This document shows, piece after piece, positions 31,547 through 39,708 of a stretch of 64,000 nucleotides of DNA. The DNA is from Streptomyces sp. YS415 (GTDB lineage Bacteria; Actinomycetota; Actinomycetes; Streptomycetales; Streptomycetaceae), in NCBI RefSeq assembly GCF_023544665.1, contig NZ_JAMJFL010000002.1, forward strand, positions 124,001 through 188,000. The letters run 5' to 3'. The notes under the pieces were generated by a model, which had not been told where the DNA came from, did not search any database, and saw only the letters and a list, made by a program, of their open reading frames with translations. The position numbers were made by a program, and so were the translations under genes. Each line of letters begins with the position of its first letter. Position 1 is the first letter of the stretch.

Positions 31547-32029
31547 TCACTGCACGCAGAACTCGTTCCCCTCCGGATCCGCCATCACGACCCACTGACC
31601 GGAGGGCTCCTTCACCTCCCGCAGCACACTCGCGCCCAGCGTCTTCAGCCGCTCGACCTCCGCCTCCCGCTGCCCCTCGGGCGCGTGCAGGTCGAGGTGG
31701 AGCCGGTTCTTGACGGTCTTCTCCTCCGGCACCCGCTGGAACAGCAGCCGCCGCCCGAGCCCGGTCCCGGTGTCCGGGCTGAAGGGGTCCTCGGGATGCC
31801 GTACGGCGACCAGGTCCCGGAAGGTGAGACGGGCATGGAACTCGACAGTGGCCTCGCGGGGCAGCGCGCCGAGTTCTAGCAGCCGTTCGATGAGCGCGTT
31901 GTTGTCCTCGACCTCGTAGTGCAGCGCGGCGGCCCAGAAGTCGGCCTGTGCCTGCGGGCTCGCGCAGTCGACGACGAGCTTCCAGTGCAGGGGCGCGGGT
32001 GCTGACGCGGAATCAGGAATCTGTGTCAT
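31547..32029 (-). CDS. VOC-superfamily (glyoxalase-like) protein
   Basis: A 160-residue protein with the paired beta-alpha-beta-beta-beta units of the vicinal oxygen chelate fold. The first module begins WKLVVDCASPQAQADFWAAAL, and the C-terminal end WVVMADPEGNEFCVQ is the characteristic last strand of the glyoxalase/bleomycin-resistance group. The substrate is unknown. It lies just downstream of an HxlR regulator gene on the same strand and may be co-transcribed with it. Confidence 0.88.
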   Translation of the reverse strand: MTQIPDSASAPAPLHWKLVVDCASPQAQADFWAAALHYEVEDNNALIERLLELGALPREATVEFHARLTFRDLVAVRHPEDPFSPDTGTGLGRRLLFQRVPEEKTVKNRLHLDLHAPEGQREAEVERLKTLGASVLREVKEPSGQWVVMADPEGNEFCVQ

Positions 32030-32066
32030 GGGTCACTTATAGCCGCCCATCAGGTCCGGAACTGTC

Positions 32067-32501
32067 CTAGATGGCCGCGGCTTCCTTCTTGTCGTACGCC
32101 TCCCGCGCCTCCGCGATCTCCCGCTGATGCTGCTCCGTCCAGTTCACCAGCGACTGGATCGTCGCGTGCAAGGTCCCGCCCAGCGGCGTCAGTTCGTACT
32201 CCACCCGAGGCGGCACCACCGGATGCACGGTCCGCTTCACCAGCCCGTCCCGTTCGAGATGCCGCAGGGTGACGGTCAGCATCCGCTGGCTGACCCCGTC
32301 GATCTCGCGCCGCAGCTCGGTGAAGCGCAGCCGCCGGTTCTCCAGCAGGGCGATGACGAGCAGCGACCACTTGTCGGCGACCCGGTCCAGGATCTGCCGC
32401 ACCTGGCAGTCCTCGCGGGTGTCCCACTGGAAGGGGTCCGCGTCGCCGTAGTCCACGGTGCTCGCGCAGTTACTCGGTGACTTCGAAGTGCCTTCTTCCA
32501 T
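32067..32501 (-). CDS. HxlR-family transcriptional regulator
   Basis: A 144-residue winged-helix regulator. It has the conserved cysteine in REDCQVRQIL, the HxlR signature VADKWSLLVIALLENRRLRFTEL (quoted as separate blocks: DKWSLLVI and RLRFTELRREI), and VSQRMLTVTLRHLERDGLV. The start at 32501 was taken because the preceding residues of the open frame are not conserved. It is divergent from an MFS exporter gene 90 bases away and probably represses it. GGTT...GAACC near 32530-32540 could be part of the operator. Confidence 0.9.
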   Translation of the reverse strand: MEEGTSKSPSNCASTVDYGDADPFQWDTREDCQVRQILDRVADKWSLLVIALLENRRLRFTELRREIDGVSQRMLTVTLRHLERDGLVKRTVHPVVPPRVEYELTPLGGTLHATIQSLVNWTEQHQREIAEAREAYDKKEAAAI

Positions 32502-32590
32502 GTCTGCCGATGGTGCCGCAGGGTGGGGTTGGTTACAAGAGGGAACCGACCCTCGTTCGCGCAACTCCCCCCTATTCATGGAGTGTTCCT

Positions 32591-34054
32591 ATGGGCACCC
32601 GCGCCTGGGCGCTGCTGTTCGTCCTCTGCGGAACGATCTTCCTGGAGGGCATCGACGTCGCCATGATGGCCGTCGCGATCCCGACGATCAGAGCCGATCT
32701 GGGGCTCACGACCGGCACCGCGGCCTGGGTCATGAGTGCCTACGTCCTCGGCTACGCCGGTTTCACCCTGCTCGGCGGCCGGGCCGCCGACCTGCTGGGC
32801 CGGCGCCGGATGTTCCTGCTGTGGCTCACCGTCTTCCTCTGCTTCTCCGGCCTCGGCGGGTTCGCCACCGAGGGCTGGATGCTGATCCTTGCCCGCTTCG
32901 TCACCGGCGTCGCCGCCGCCTTCATGACCCCGGCCGCGCTCTCGCTGATCACCACGTCGTACGAGGAGGGCCCCCGGCGCAACAAGGCCCTGCTGATCTT
33001 CGCCGGTACCGCCGCCGGAGGCTTTTCCTTCGGCCTGGTGGCCGGCGGGCTGCTCACCGAGCTCGGCTGGCGGTGGGTCTTCTTCGCGCCGGTGCTGCTG
33101 ACCGCCGCCCTGCTGCTCGCGGCGGTGCGTCTGGTGCCCCGGCAGGACGGTCCGCGCACCCGCGGACGGAGCTTCGACCTGCCCGGCGCGATCCTCGCCG
33201 CCGGCGCCATGCTGCTGGCCGCCTACACCGTCGTACGCCTGGAACACGGTCTCAAGGACCTGCCGCTGACCTCGGCCGCGGCCCTCGCGGCGGTGCTGCT
33301 GGCCGCCGCCTTCGTGGCCGTGGAGCGCCGCACCGCCGACCCGCTGGTCCGGCTGGGCATCCTGCGGGTGGGATCCGTCGTCCGCGCCGACCTCGGGGCG
33401 CTGCTCTTCGTCGGCGCCTTCTTCGGCTTCCAGTTCGTGGTGACGCTCTACCTCCAGGAACTGCGCGGCTGGTCCTCGCTGCAGACCGCGCTCGCCCTCG
33501 TGATCATGGGCTGCGACATGATCCTGGCGCCCACCCTGACGCCCCGGCTGGTCGCCCGGTACGGCAACACCCGCGTGATCGTCGGCGGCTTCGCGCTGGC
33601 CGTCGTCGCCTACGCGCTGTTCCTGCCGGTGGGCCCGGACTGGCCGTACGCCGCCATGCTGCCCACGCTGTTCGTCGCGGGCCTGGCGTTCGCGCTGGCC
33701 TACGGCCCGCTGACGATCGCGGCGACGGACGGGGTCGCCGAACGGGAGCAGGGCCTGGCGAGCGGGCTGCTGACCACCGCCACCCAGTTCGGCTCGGCGA
33801 TCGGCATCTCCGCGGTGACGGCCGTCTACGGCCTGGCGTCCACCGGATCGGGACCCGGGGAGACGCTGTCCGCGTTCCGCACGGCACTGGTGGTGCCGGT
33901 CGCGATGGTGGCGCTGGGGTTGCTGATATCGGCCTTCGGCGCCCGGGCGGACCGGCGCGCGGAGCGCCAGGCGTCGGCGGTCAGCAGCGTCAGCGCCAGC
34001 CACACGAGTGCGAACCCGGCCCAGCGCTCGGCGGGCATGGCCTCGCGGAAGTAG
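32591..34054 (+). CDS. MFS drug/proton antiporter (DHA2-like)
   Basis: A 487-residue major facilitator transporter with 14 predicted helices. GGRAADLLGRRRMFL is the cytoplasmic loop 2-3 motif and VMSAYVLGYAGFTLLGGR the preceding helix, as in EmrB/QacA-type multidrug exporters. The start has GGAG nine bases upstream. Conserved sequence ends near residue 455. The last 30-35 residues are Arg/Ser-rich and are encoded antisense to the end of the convergent rarD gene, with which it overlaps by 229 bp. Confidence 0.9.
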   Translation: MGTRAWALLFVLCGTIFLEGIDVAMMAVAIPTIRADLGLTTGTAAWVMSAYVLGYAGFTLLGGRAADLLGRRRMFLLWLTVFLCFSGLGGFATEGWMLILARFVTGVAAAFMTPAALSLITTSYEEGPRRNKALLIFAGTAAGGFSFGLVAGGLLTELGWRWVFFAPVLLTAALLLAAVRLVPRQDGPRTRGRSFDLPGAILAAGAMLLAAYTVVRLEHGLKDLPLTSAAALAAVLLAAAFVAVERRTADPLVRLGILRVGSVVRADLGALLFVGAFFGFQFVVTLYLQELRGWSSLQTALALVIMGCDMILAPTLTPRLVARYGNTRVIVGGFALAVVAYALFLPVGPDWPYAAMLPTLFVAGLAFALAYGPLTIAATDGVAEREQGLASGLLTTATQFGSAIGISAVTAVYGLASTGSGPGETLSAFRTALVVPVAMVALGLLISAFGARADRRAERQASAVSSVSASHTSANPAQRSAGMASRK

Positions 34055-34839
34055 AGGATGCCGAGCAGGAACTGGAAGACGGGCGCCAGGTACTGCAGCA
34101 GCCCCAGGGTGGACAGCGGCACGCGGATGGCCGCCGCCCCGAAGCAGACCAACGGCAGCGCGGTGACCAGGCCGGTGGTCGCGAGGAGCGCCGCGTGCCC
34201 CGGACCCTCGCTGGTGAACGTGGAGCCGCCGTCGGCCGACAGCCACACCAGGAAGGCCAGCGCCGGCAGGAACTGGATGGCGGTCTCGGCGGCCAGCGAC
34301 TCCAGGCCGCTGAGATTGACCTTCTTCTTCACCAGGCCGTAGGTGGCGAAGGAGAAGGCGAGGACGAGCGAGATCCACGGCGGCCGGCCGTAGCCGATGG
34401 TGAGCACCAGAACCGCGGCGAAGCCGATCCCGACCGCCGCCCACTGCACGGGACGCAGCCGCTCCTTCAGCAGCAGCACGCCCATCGCGATGGTGACCAA
34501 CGGGTTGATGAAGTAGCCGAGCGAGGCCTCGACGACCCGGTCGTTGTTCACGGCCCAGATGTAGACGCCCCAGTTGACCGCGATGACGGCCGAGGCGACG
34601 GCGATGAGCGCGAGCCTGCGCGGCTGGCGCAGCAGCTCACCGGCCCACCTCCAGCGCCGCAGCACCAGCAGGGCCAGCGCGACCGCGACGAGGGACCACA
34701 CCATCCGGTGGGCCAGCACCTCGACCGGCTCGGCGGGCTTGAGCAGCGGGAAGAACAGGGGGAACAGCCCCCACATCCCGTAAGCGGCGAAGCCGTTCAG
34801 CAGACCTATGTGCCGCTCGCCCTTCGGCTTCCTGCTCAC
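33826..34839 (-). CDS. rarD: EamA-family transporter RarD
   Basis: A 337-residue inner-membrane protein with ten hydrophobic helices forming two EamA halves. GFAAYGMWGLFPLFFPLL at the N-terminus and LGYFINPLVTIAMGVLLLKERL are typical of RarD. Substrates are unknown for the family. It starts with GTG. The last 50 residues beyond the final helix (from about residue 290) are Ser/Pro-rich and lie antisense to the MFS gene's conserved end, so the true functional protein is probably the first 290 residues plus a read-on tail. Confidence 0.9.
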   Translation of the reverse strand: MSRKPKGERHIGLLNGFAAYGMWGLFPLFFPLLKPAEPVEVLAHRMVWSLVAVALALLVLRRWRWAGELLRQPRRLALIAVASAVIAVNWGVYIWAVNNDRVVEASLGYFINPLVTIAMGVLLLKERLRPVQWAAVGIGFAAVLVLTIGYGRPPWISLVLAFSFATYGLVKKKVNLSGLESLAAETAIQFLPALAFLVWLSADGGSTFTSEGPGHAALLATTGLVTALPLVCFGAAAIRVPLSTLGLLQYLAPVFQFLLGILYFREAMPAERWAGFALVWLALTLLTADAWRSARRSARAPKADISNPSATIATGTTSAVRNADSVSPGPDPVDARP

Positions 34840-34891
34840 GGGCCCTCCTTCTGGTCGTCCTCGCCCCGACGACGGTAGCGCCGATCACCCT

Positions 34892-34931
34892 CGCCTGTCA
34901 TGCCCGTATCGCCATACGGTCATGACAGGCG
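34892..34931. repeat. Long inverted repeat (terminator or operator)
   Basis: Arms of 18 bases with a single mismatch (CGCCTGTCATG then CCGTAT, mirrored by ATACGG then CATGACAGGCG) surround a CGCC loop. It lies between the end of the NmrA-family gene and the start of rarD, both on the minus strand. It could terminate the first and/or regulate the second. No T-run follows on either strand. Confidence 0.7.
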
Positions 34932-34999
34932 ACGGCCGCCGGGGCACTGGGGGCCTCAGCTTTTCCATGCGGGCGTGTCAGCCCTCCTGCCCGGGGGTG

Positions 35000-35854
35000 T
35001 CAGCTCTTGAGCCCGGCGGTGATGGCCTCGGCGAACGGCGTGGTCGGACGGCCGGTGAGCCGGGACAGGTCGCCGGAGGAGACGACCAGCTGGCCCTCCG
35101 CTATCGCGGCGTCCACCCCGACGAGGATGTCGGCGAACGGCGCCGGCATCCCGGTGCCGCCGAGGATGCCCTTCATGACCTCACCGGAGACGGCGTTGTA
35201 GGCGATCTCCCGGCCGGTCTGCCGGCTGAGCTCGGCCGCGTACTCGGCGAAGCTCCACGCCTCGTCGCCGCCCAGCTCGTACGTCGTGTTCTCGTGCCCC
35301 TGGCCGGTCAGTACGGCGACGGCGGCAGCGGCGTAGTCGGCGCGCGCGGCGGAGGAGACCCGGCCCTCGCCGGCGGCGGCCACGACGGCGCCGTGCTCCA
35401 GCACGGGGGCGAGGTTCTCGGTGTAGTTCTCGTGGTACCAGCCGTTGCGCAGCAGGACGTAGGGCACGCCGGAATCGGTGAGGGCCTCCTCGGTGCCGCG
35501 GTGGTCGTCGGCGAGCGCGGCCGTCAGGCCGCCCGGGGCGCTGGTGTAGGCGAGCAGGGCGACATCGGCGGCCTTCGCGGCCTCGATGACGACCCGGTGC
35601 TGGGCGACCCGGCCCTTGTCGAACTCGTTGCCGGAGACCAGCAGCACCTTGTCGCCCGCGGCGAACAGGCCGTCGAAGGTCTCGGGCGCGTTGTAGTCGG
35701 CCACGGCGATCCGGACGCCCTTCGCGGCGAGGTCCGCCGCCTTCTCCGGGGTGCGGACGACGGCGGTGATCCGGTCGGCGGGAACCTTGTCCAGCAGCTG
35801 CTCCACGACGTGGCGGCCGAGGTGTCCGGTGGCTCCGGTGACGACGATGCTCAT
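35000..35854 (-). CDS. NmrA/QorB-like NAD(P)-binding oxidoreductase
   Basis: A 284-residue Rossmann-fold protein of the atypical SDR group. The nucleotide loop VTGATGHLGRHV is at residues 4-15, followed by a phosphate-discriminating VVRTPEKAADL region. LLAYTSAP and YVLLRNGWYHENY match type 2 NAD(P)H:quinone oxidoreductases (QorB/Qor2). The likely reaction is quinone reduction with NADPH. It is divergent from an HxlR regulator, the same arrangement as qor2/qorR in corynebacteria, so redox-stress control is likely. Confidence 0.88.
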   Translation of the reverse strand: MSIVVTGATGHLGRHVVEQLLDKVPADRITAVVRTPEKAADLAAKGVRIAVADYNAPETFDGLFAAGDKVLLVSGNEFDKGRVAQHRVVIEAAKAADVALLAYTSAPGGLTAALADDHRGTEEALTDSGVPYVLLRNGWYHENYTENLAPVLEHGAVVAAAGEGRVSSAARADYAAAAVAVLTGQGHENTTYELGGDEAWSFAEYAAELSRQTGREIAYNAVSGEVMKGILGGTGMPAPFADILVGVDAAIAEGQLVVSSGDLSRLTGRPTTPFAEAITAGLKS

Positions 35855-35911
35855 GATTCGGGACTCCTTGTGGGGTGATGTGCGATCGACCCTAGAAGGA
35901 GCGCTAACTAT

Positions 35912-35944
35912 TTGAAAGTACACACTTTGAAGTAAGGTACTGGC
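35912..35944 (+). promoter_or_regulatory. Operator and probable leaderless promoter of the QorR-like gene
   Basis: The inverted repeat AAAGT-ACAC-ACTTT (35915-35928, with one more imperfect pair on each flank) lies midway between the divergent genes. On the plus strand it overlaps a TTGAAA (-35) and precedes TAAGGT (35933-35938), which ends six bases before the GTG at 35945. That places transcription start at the start codon. The 15-bp spacer is short, so the promoter call is tentative. Confidence 0.55.
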
Positions 35945-36316
35945 GTGACAGTAAGTACTGAGGCCATGTGCCCGTATCGCCTGGTGCTCGAGCATGTGAC
36001 GAGCCGCTGGGGCGTCCTGGTCCTGATCCACCTGCTGGAGCGGCCCCACCGCTTCAGCGAACTGCGCCGGGCGATCGGTGAGGTCCGGCCGGTCAGCGAG
36101 AAGATGCTGACCCAGACCCTCCAGACTCTGGAACGCGACGGCATGATCCACCGCGATGCCAAGCCGGTGATCCCCCCGCGCGTCGACTACTCCCTGACCG
36201 ACGTCGGCCGCGAGGCGGCGGAACAGGTGCGGGGACTCGCCGAGTGGACGGTGCGGCGGATGGGGGAGGTCAGCGAGGCCCGCGAGCGGTACGACGCGGA
36301 GAAGGGGCGGGCCTGA
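35945..36316 (+). CDS. HxlR-family regulator, QorR-like
   Basis: A 123-residue winged-helix protein. The single conserved N-terminal cysteine (C9, in EAMCPYRLVLEHV) is the redox-sensing cysteine of QorR/HypR-type HxlR proteins. SRWGVLVLIHLLERPHRF and VSEKMLTQTLQTLERDGMI form the DNA-binding part. Divergent from the quinone-reductase-like gene, which it presumably represses until oxidised by quinones or aldehydes. GTG start without a ribosome site, consistent with a leaderless message. The coding end is repeated in tandem downstream. Confidence 0.88.
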   Translation: MTVSTEAMCPYRLVLEHVTSRWGVLVLIHLLERPHRFSELRRAIGEVRPVSEKMLTQTLQTLERDGMIHRDAKPVIPPRVDYSLTDVGREAAEQVRGLAEWTVRRMGEVSEARERYDAEKGRA

Positions 36317-36386
36317 AGGTGCGGGCCTGAAGGGGCGGGGCTGAAGGGGCGGGACTGAAGTTGCGGGGCTGAAGGTGCGGGGCTGA
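36300..36386. repeat. 14-bp tandem repeat that copies the regulator's stop-codon region
   Basis: Five consecutive 14-bp units (TGAAGGTGCGGGCC and variants) start at 36314, 36328, 36342, 36356 and 36370. The coding bases 36300-36313 match the same unit, and the gene's TGA is the first base triplet of unit one. It ends with a further TGA at 36384. Confidence 0.9.
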
Positions 36387-36395
36387 GCCGGAAAA

Positions 36396-36423
36396 GGCCC
36401 GGGCACCCTGCGGTACCCGGGCC
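36396..36423. terminator. Bidirectional terminator between the HxlR gene and korB
   Basis: GGCCCGGG and CCCGGGCC arms with an inner ACC/GGT extension close on CTGC. On the minus strand the hairpin is followed by TTTTC, favouring its use by korB, whose stop lies 31 bases away. The convergent HxlR transcript can use it too. Confidence 0.85.
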
Positions 36424-36454
36424 CTGCTGTCCGGCGGCGGTTCGGCCGGGTCGG

Positions 36455-37534
36455 TCAGCCGACGACCGTCCAGGTGTCGCCGCCCGCCAGCAGCGCGGCC
36501 AGGTCGCCCTTGCCGTTCTGCTCGATGGCCGCGTCCAGCTGGTCGGCCATCTGCGTGTCGTAGACGGGACGTTCCACGCTGCGGAGCACGCCGATCGGGG
36601 TGTGGTGGAGGGTGTCGGGGTCGGCGAGCCGGGAAAGGGCGAAGGCCGTGGTCGGCGAGGCGCTGTGGGCGTCGTGGACCAGGATCTCCGCTTCGTTCTC
36701 CGGCGTCACCGTCACCACCTTCAGATCACCCGTCGCCCGGTCCCGGACCACGCCCCGCACACCGTCGGTGCCGAAACGGATCGGCTCGCCGTGTTCCAGG
36801 CGGATGACCGCCTCCTGGGCCTGCTGCTTGTCCTTCAGGACGTCGAAGGCGCCGTCGTTGAAGATGTTGCAGTTCTGGTAGATCTCCACCAGTGCGGTGC
36901 CGGGGTGGGCGGCCGCCTGGCGCAGCACCTCGGTGAGGTGCTTGCGGTCGGAGTCGACGGTCCGGGCCACGAACGACGCCTCCGCGCCGATCGCCAGCGA
37001 CACCGGGTTGAAGGGCGCGTCGAGCGAACCCATCGGCGTCGACTTGGTGATCTTCCCGACCTCGCTGGTCGGGCTGTACTGGCCCTTGGTCAGACCGTAG
37101 ATCCGGTTGTTGAACAGCAGGATCTTGAGGTTTACATTGCGGCGCAGGGCGTGGATCAGGTGGTTGCCGCCGATGGACAGCGCGTCGCCGTCCCCGGTCA
37201 CCACCCACACGCTCAGGTCCCGCCGACTGGCCGCGAGGCCCGTCGCGATCGCGGGCGCGCGGCCGTGGATGGAGTGCATGCCGTACGTGTTCATGTAGTA
37301 CGGGAAGCGCGAGGAGCAGCCGATCCCCGAGACGAACACGATGTTCTCCCGCGCCAGGCCCAGCTCGGGCATGAAGCCCTGCACCGCGGCCAGGATCGCG
37401 TAGTCACCGCACCCGGGGCACCAGCGCACTTCCTGATCGGACTTGAAGTCCTTCAGGGACTGCCTGGCCTCGGCCTTGGGAACGAGCGAGAGTGCCTCGA
37501 TCGTGCCCGTGCCTTCCCTGGACGTCTCAGCCAT
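36455..37534 (-). CDS. korB: 2-oxoacid:ferredoxin oxidoreductase, beta subunit
   Basis: A 359-residue thiamine-diphosphate subunit. CPGCGDYAILAAVQ contains cluster-ligand cysteines, VTGDGDALSIGGNHLIHALR is the ThDP/Mg site, and NRIYGLTKGQYSPTSEVGK is the family marker. With KorA it oxidatively decarboxylates 2-oxoglutarate (or another 2-oxoacid) to the acyl-CoA and reduces ferredoxin. The ATG overlaps the end of korA by eight bases, so both subunits are made together. Confidence 0.95.
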   Translation of the reverse strand: MAETSREGTGTIEALSLVPKAEARQSLKDFKSDQEVRWCPGCGDYAILAAVQGFMPELGLARENIVFVSGIGCSSRFPYYMNTYGMHSIHGRAPAIATGLAASRRDLSVWVVTGDGDALSIGGNHLIHALRRNVNLKILLFNNRIYGLTKGQYSPTSEVGKITKSTPMGSLDAPFNPVSLAIGAEASFVARTVDSDRKHLTEVLRQAAAHPGTALVEIYQNCNIFNDGAFDVLKDKQQAQEAVIRLEHGEPIRFGTDGVRGVVRDRATGDLKVVTVTPENEAEILVHDAHSASPTTAFALSRLADPDTLHHTPIGVLRSVERPVYDTQMADQLDAAIEQNGKGDLAALLAGGDTWTVVG

Positions 37535-39455
37535 CGATGGCCTCCTTGAGAGCCGTTGCGAGCTGCTCGGCCTTGAAGGGCATGCCGTTGACCTGGTTGT
37601 ACGACTGGGCGTCCACCAGGTACTTCGCCCGGATCAGCGTGGCGAGCTGACCGAGGTTCATCTCGGGGACGACGACGCGGTCGTACCGCTTGAGCACGTC
37701 ACCGAGATTCTTCGGGAACGGGTTGAGATGCCGCAGGTGGGCCTGCGCGATCCCGTGTCCGGCGGTGCGCAGTCGGCGGACGGCCGCGGTGATCGGGCCG
37801 TAGGTCGAACCCCAGCCCAGCACCAGGGTCCTGGCGTCGTGCGGATCGTCGACCTCGAGGTCCGGCACGTCGATGCCGTCGATCTTCGCCTGCCGGATGC
37901 GCACCATGAAGTCGTGGTTGGCGGGGGCGTAGGAGATGTTGCCCGTGCCGTCCTCCTTCTCGATGCCGCCGATGCGGTGCTCGAGCCCCGGGGTGCCGGG
38001 GACGGCCCAGGGCCGGGCGAGCGTCTCGGGATCCCTCTTGTACGGCCAGAAGGCTTCCGAGCCGTCCTCCAGGGTGTGGTTCGGGCCCTGCGCGAACTGC
38101 ACCCGCAGATCGGGGAGTTCGTCCAGCTCGGGGATCCGCCAGGGCTCGCTGCCGTTGGCCAGATAACCGTCGGAGAGCAGGAAGACCGGCGTCCGGTACG
38201 TCAGCGCGATCCGCGCCGCCTCCAGCGCCGCGTCGAAGCAGTCGGCGGGCGTGCACGGCGCGACGACCGGCACCGGCGCCTCGCCGTTGCGCCCGAACAT
38301 GGCCTGCAGCAGGTCGGCCTGCTCGGTCTTGGTCGGCAGACCGGTCGAGGGCCCGCCGCGCTGGATGTCCACCACCAGCAGCGGCAACTCCAGCGAGACG
38401 GCCAGCCCGATGGTCTCGCTCTTGAGCGCCACCCCGGGCCCGGAGGTCGTCGTCACCGCGAGCGAGCCGCCGAAGGCCGCGCCGAGCGCCGCCCCGATCC
38501 CGGCGATCTCGTCCTCGGCCTGGAAGGTCCGCACACCGAAGTTCTTGTGCTTGCTGAGCTCGTGCAGGATGTCGGAGGCCGGGGTGATCGGGTACGAGCC
38601 CAGGAACAGCGGTAGATCCGCCTGCCGGGAGGCCGCCACCAGGCCGTACGACAGGGCCAGGTTCCCGGAGATGTTCCGGTAGGTGCCGACGGGGAAGGCC
38701 GTGGCGGCCGGGGCGACCTCGTAGGAGACCGCGAAGTCCTCGGTCGTCTCGCCGAAGTTCCACCCCGCTCTGAACGCCGCGATGTTCGCCGCCGCGATGT
38801 CCGGCTTCTTGGCGAACTTCGACTTCAGGAACTTCTCCGTGCCCTCGGTGGGCCGGTGGTACATCCATGACAAGAGGCCGAGCGCGAACATGTTCTTGCT
38901 GCGCTCGGCCTCCTTGCGGCTCAGGTCGAAATCCTTGAGGGCTTCCACCGTCAGCGTGGTCAGCGGCACCGGATGCAGGTGGTAGCCGTCCAGCGACCCG
39001 TCCTCCAGCGGAGAGCTGACGTAGCCCACCTTCTGCATGGCCCGCTTCGTGAACTCGTCCGTGTTCACGATGATCTCCGCGCCGCGCGGCAGGTCCTGCA
39101 CGTTCGCCGCCAGCGCCGCCGGGTTCATCGCGACCAGCACGTTCGGCGCGTCGCCCGGCGTGAGGATGTCGTGGTCGGCGAAGTGCAGCTGGAAGGAGGA
39201 GACACCGGGGAGGGTGCCGGCGGGGGCGCGGATCTCGGCAGGGAAGTTCGGCAGCGTCGACAGGTCGTTGCCGAAGGACGCTGTCTCGGAGGTGAAACGG
39301 TCACCGGTGAGCTGCATACCGTCACCCGAGTCCCCCGCGAACCGAATGATCACTCGATCCAGGCGGCGGACGTCCTTCGCCGTCGCCGGTTTGCGCTGCT
39401 CTCCCAGAACTGCTTCGTCGGCCTGCTCCGCTGGGCTACTGACCTGGCTGGTCAC
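37527..39455 (-). CDS. korA: 2-oxoacid:ferredoxin oxidoreductase, fused gamma/alpha subunit
   Basis: A 642-residue subunit in which the gamma domain (FAGDSGDGMQLTGDRF near residue 33) precedes the alpha pyrimidine domain (GSYPITPASDILHELSKH). This is the oxygen-tolerant two-subunit KorAB form known from mycobacteria. It bypasses or complements 2-oxoglutarate dehydrogenase and produces reduced ferredoxin. The GTG start has GGGAGGT upstream. The 253-bp region above it (39456-39708) should hold its promoter. The location near an incomplete complex I cluster is notable. Confidence 0.95.
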   Translation of the reverse strand: MTSQVSSPAEQADEAVLGEQRKPATAKDVRRLDRVIIRFAGDSGDGMQLTGDRFTSETASFGNDLSTLPNFPAEIRAPAGTLPGVSSFQLHFADHDILTPGDAPNVLVAMNPAALAANVQDLPRGAEIIVNTDEFTKRAMQKVGYVSSPLEDGSLDGYHLHPVPLTTLTVEALKDFDLSRKEAERSKNMFALGLLSWMYHRPTEGTEKFLKSKFAKKPDIAAANIAAFRAGWNFGETTEDFAVSYEVAPAATAFPVGTYRNISGNLALSYGLVAASRQADLPLFLGSYPITPASDILHELSKHKNFGVRTFQAEDEIAGIGAALGAAFGGSLAVTTTSGPGVALKSETIGLAVSLELPLLVVDIQRGGPSTGLPTKTEQADLLQAMFGRNGEAPVPVVAPCTPADCFDAALEAARIALTYRTPVFLLSDGYLANGSEPWRIPELDELPDLRVQFAQGPNHTLEDGSEAFWPYKRDPETLARPWAVPGTPGLEHRIGGIEKEDGTGNISYAPANHDFMVRIRQAKIDGIDVPDLEVDDPHDARTLVLGWGSTYGPITAAVRRLRTAGHGIAQAHLRHLNPFPKNLGDVLKRYDRVVVPEMNLGQLATLIRAKYLVDAQSYNQVNGMPFKAEQLATALKEAIDG

Positions 39456-39689
39456 TGAACTGGACCTCCCTCGAGGCGGCTGTCGGGGACAGGCCTTCCC
39501 GCGGGCCCTCCCACAGGATCAACCCTACGTCCGTAAAGGTCGCCTTCCCCGGGCCATTCGCATGATGGACACGGTTTTGAGACGGTTCGCCACCCTGACT
39601 TGTCATGGTTTACACGCCCCCCGGCGCTTTCTCGAAGACGCTCCCCGCTCCCTGTGTGGTTCTCCCGCCCGACGGTCGCCGGGTTGTGG

Positions 39690-39704
39690 CTGACACGGTG
39701 TCAG
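39690..39704 (-). terminator. Short hairpin after the response-regulator gene
   Basis: A perfect palindromic stem CTGACAC/GTGTCAG with a single G between the arms lies four bases beyond the stop codon, in the gene-free stretch before korA. Confidence 0.55.
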
Positions 39705-39708
39705 GTCG

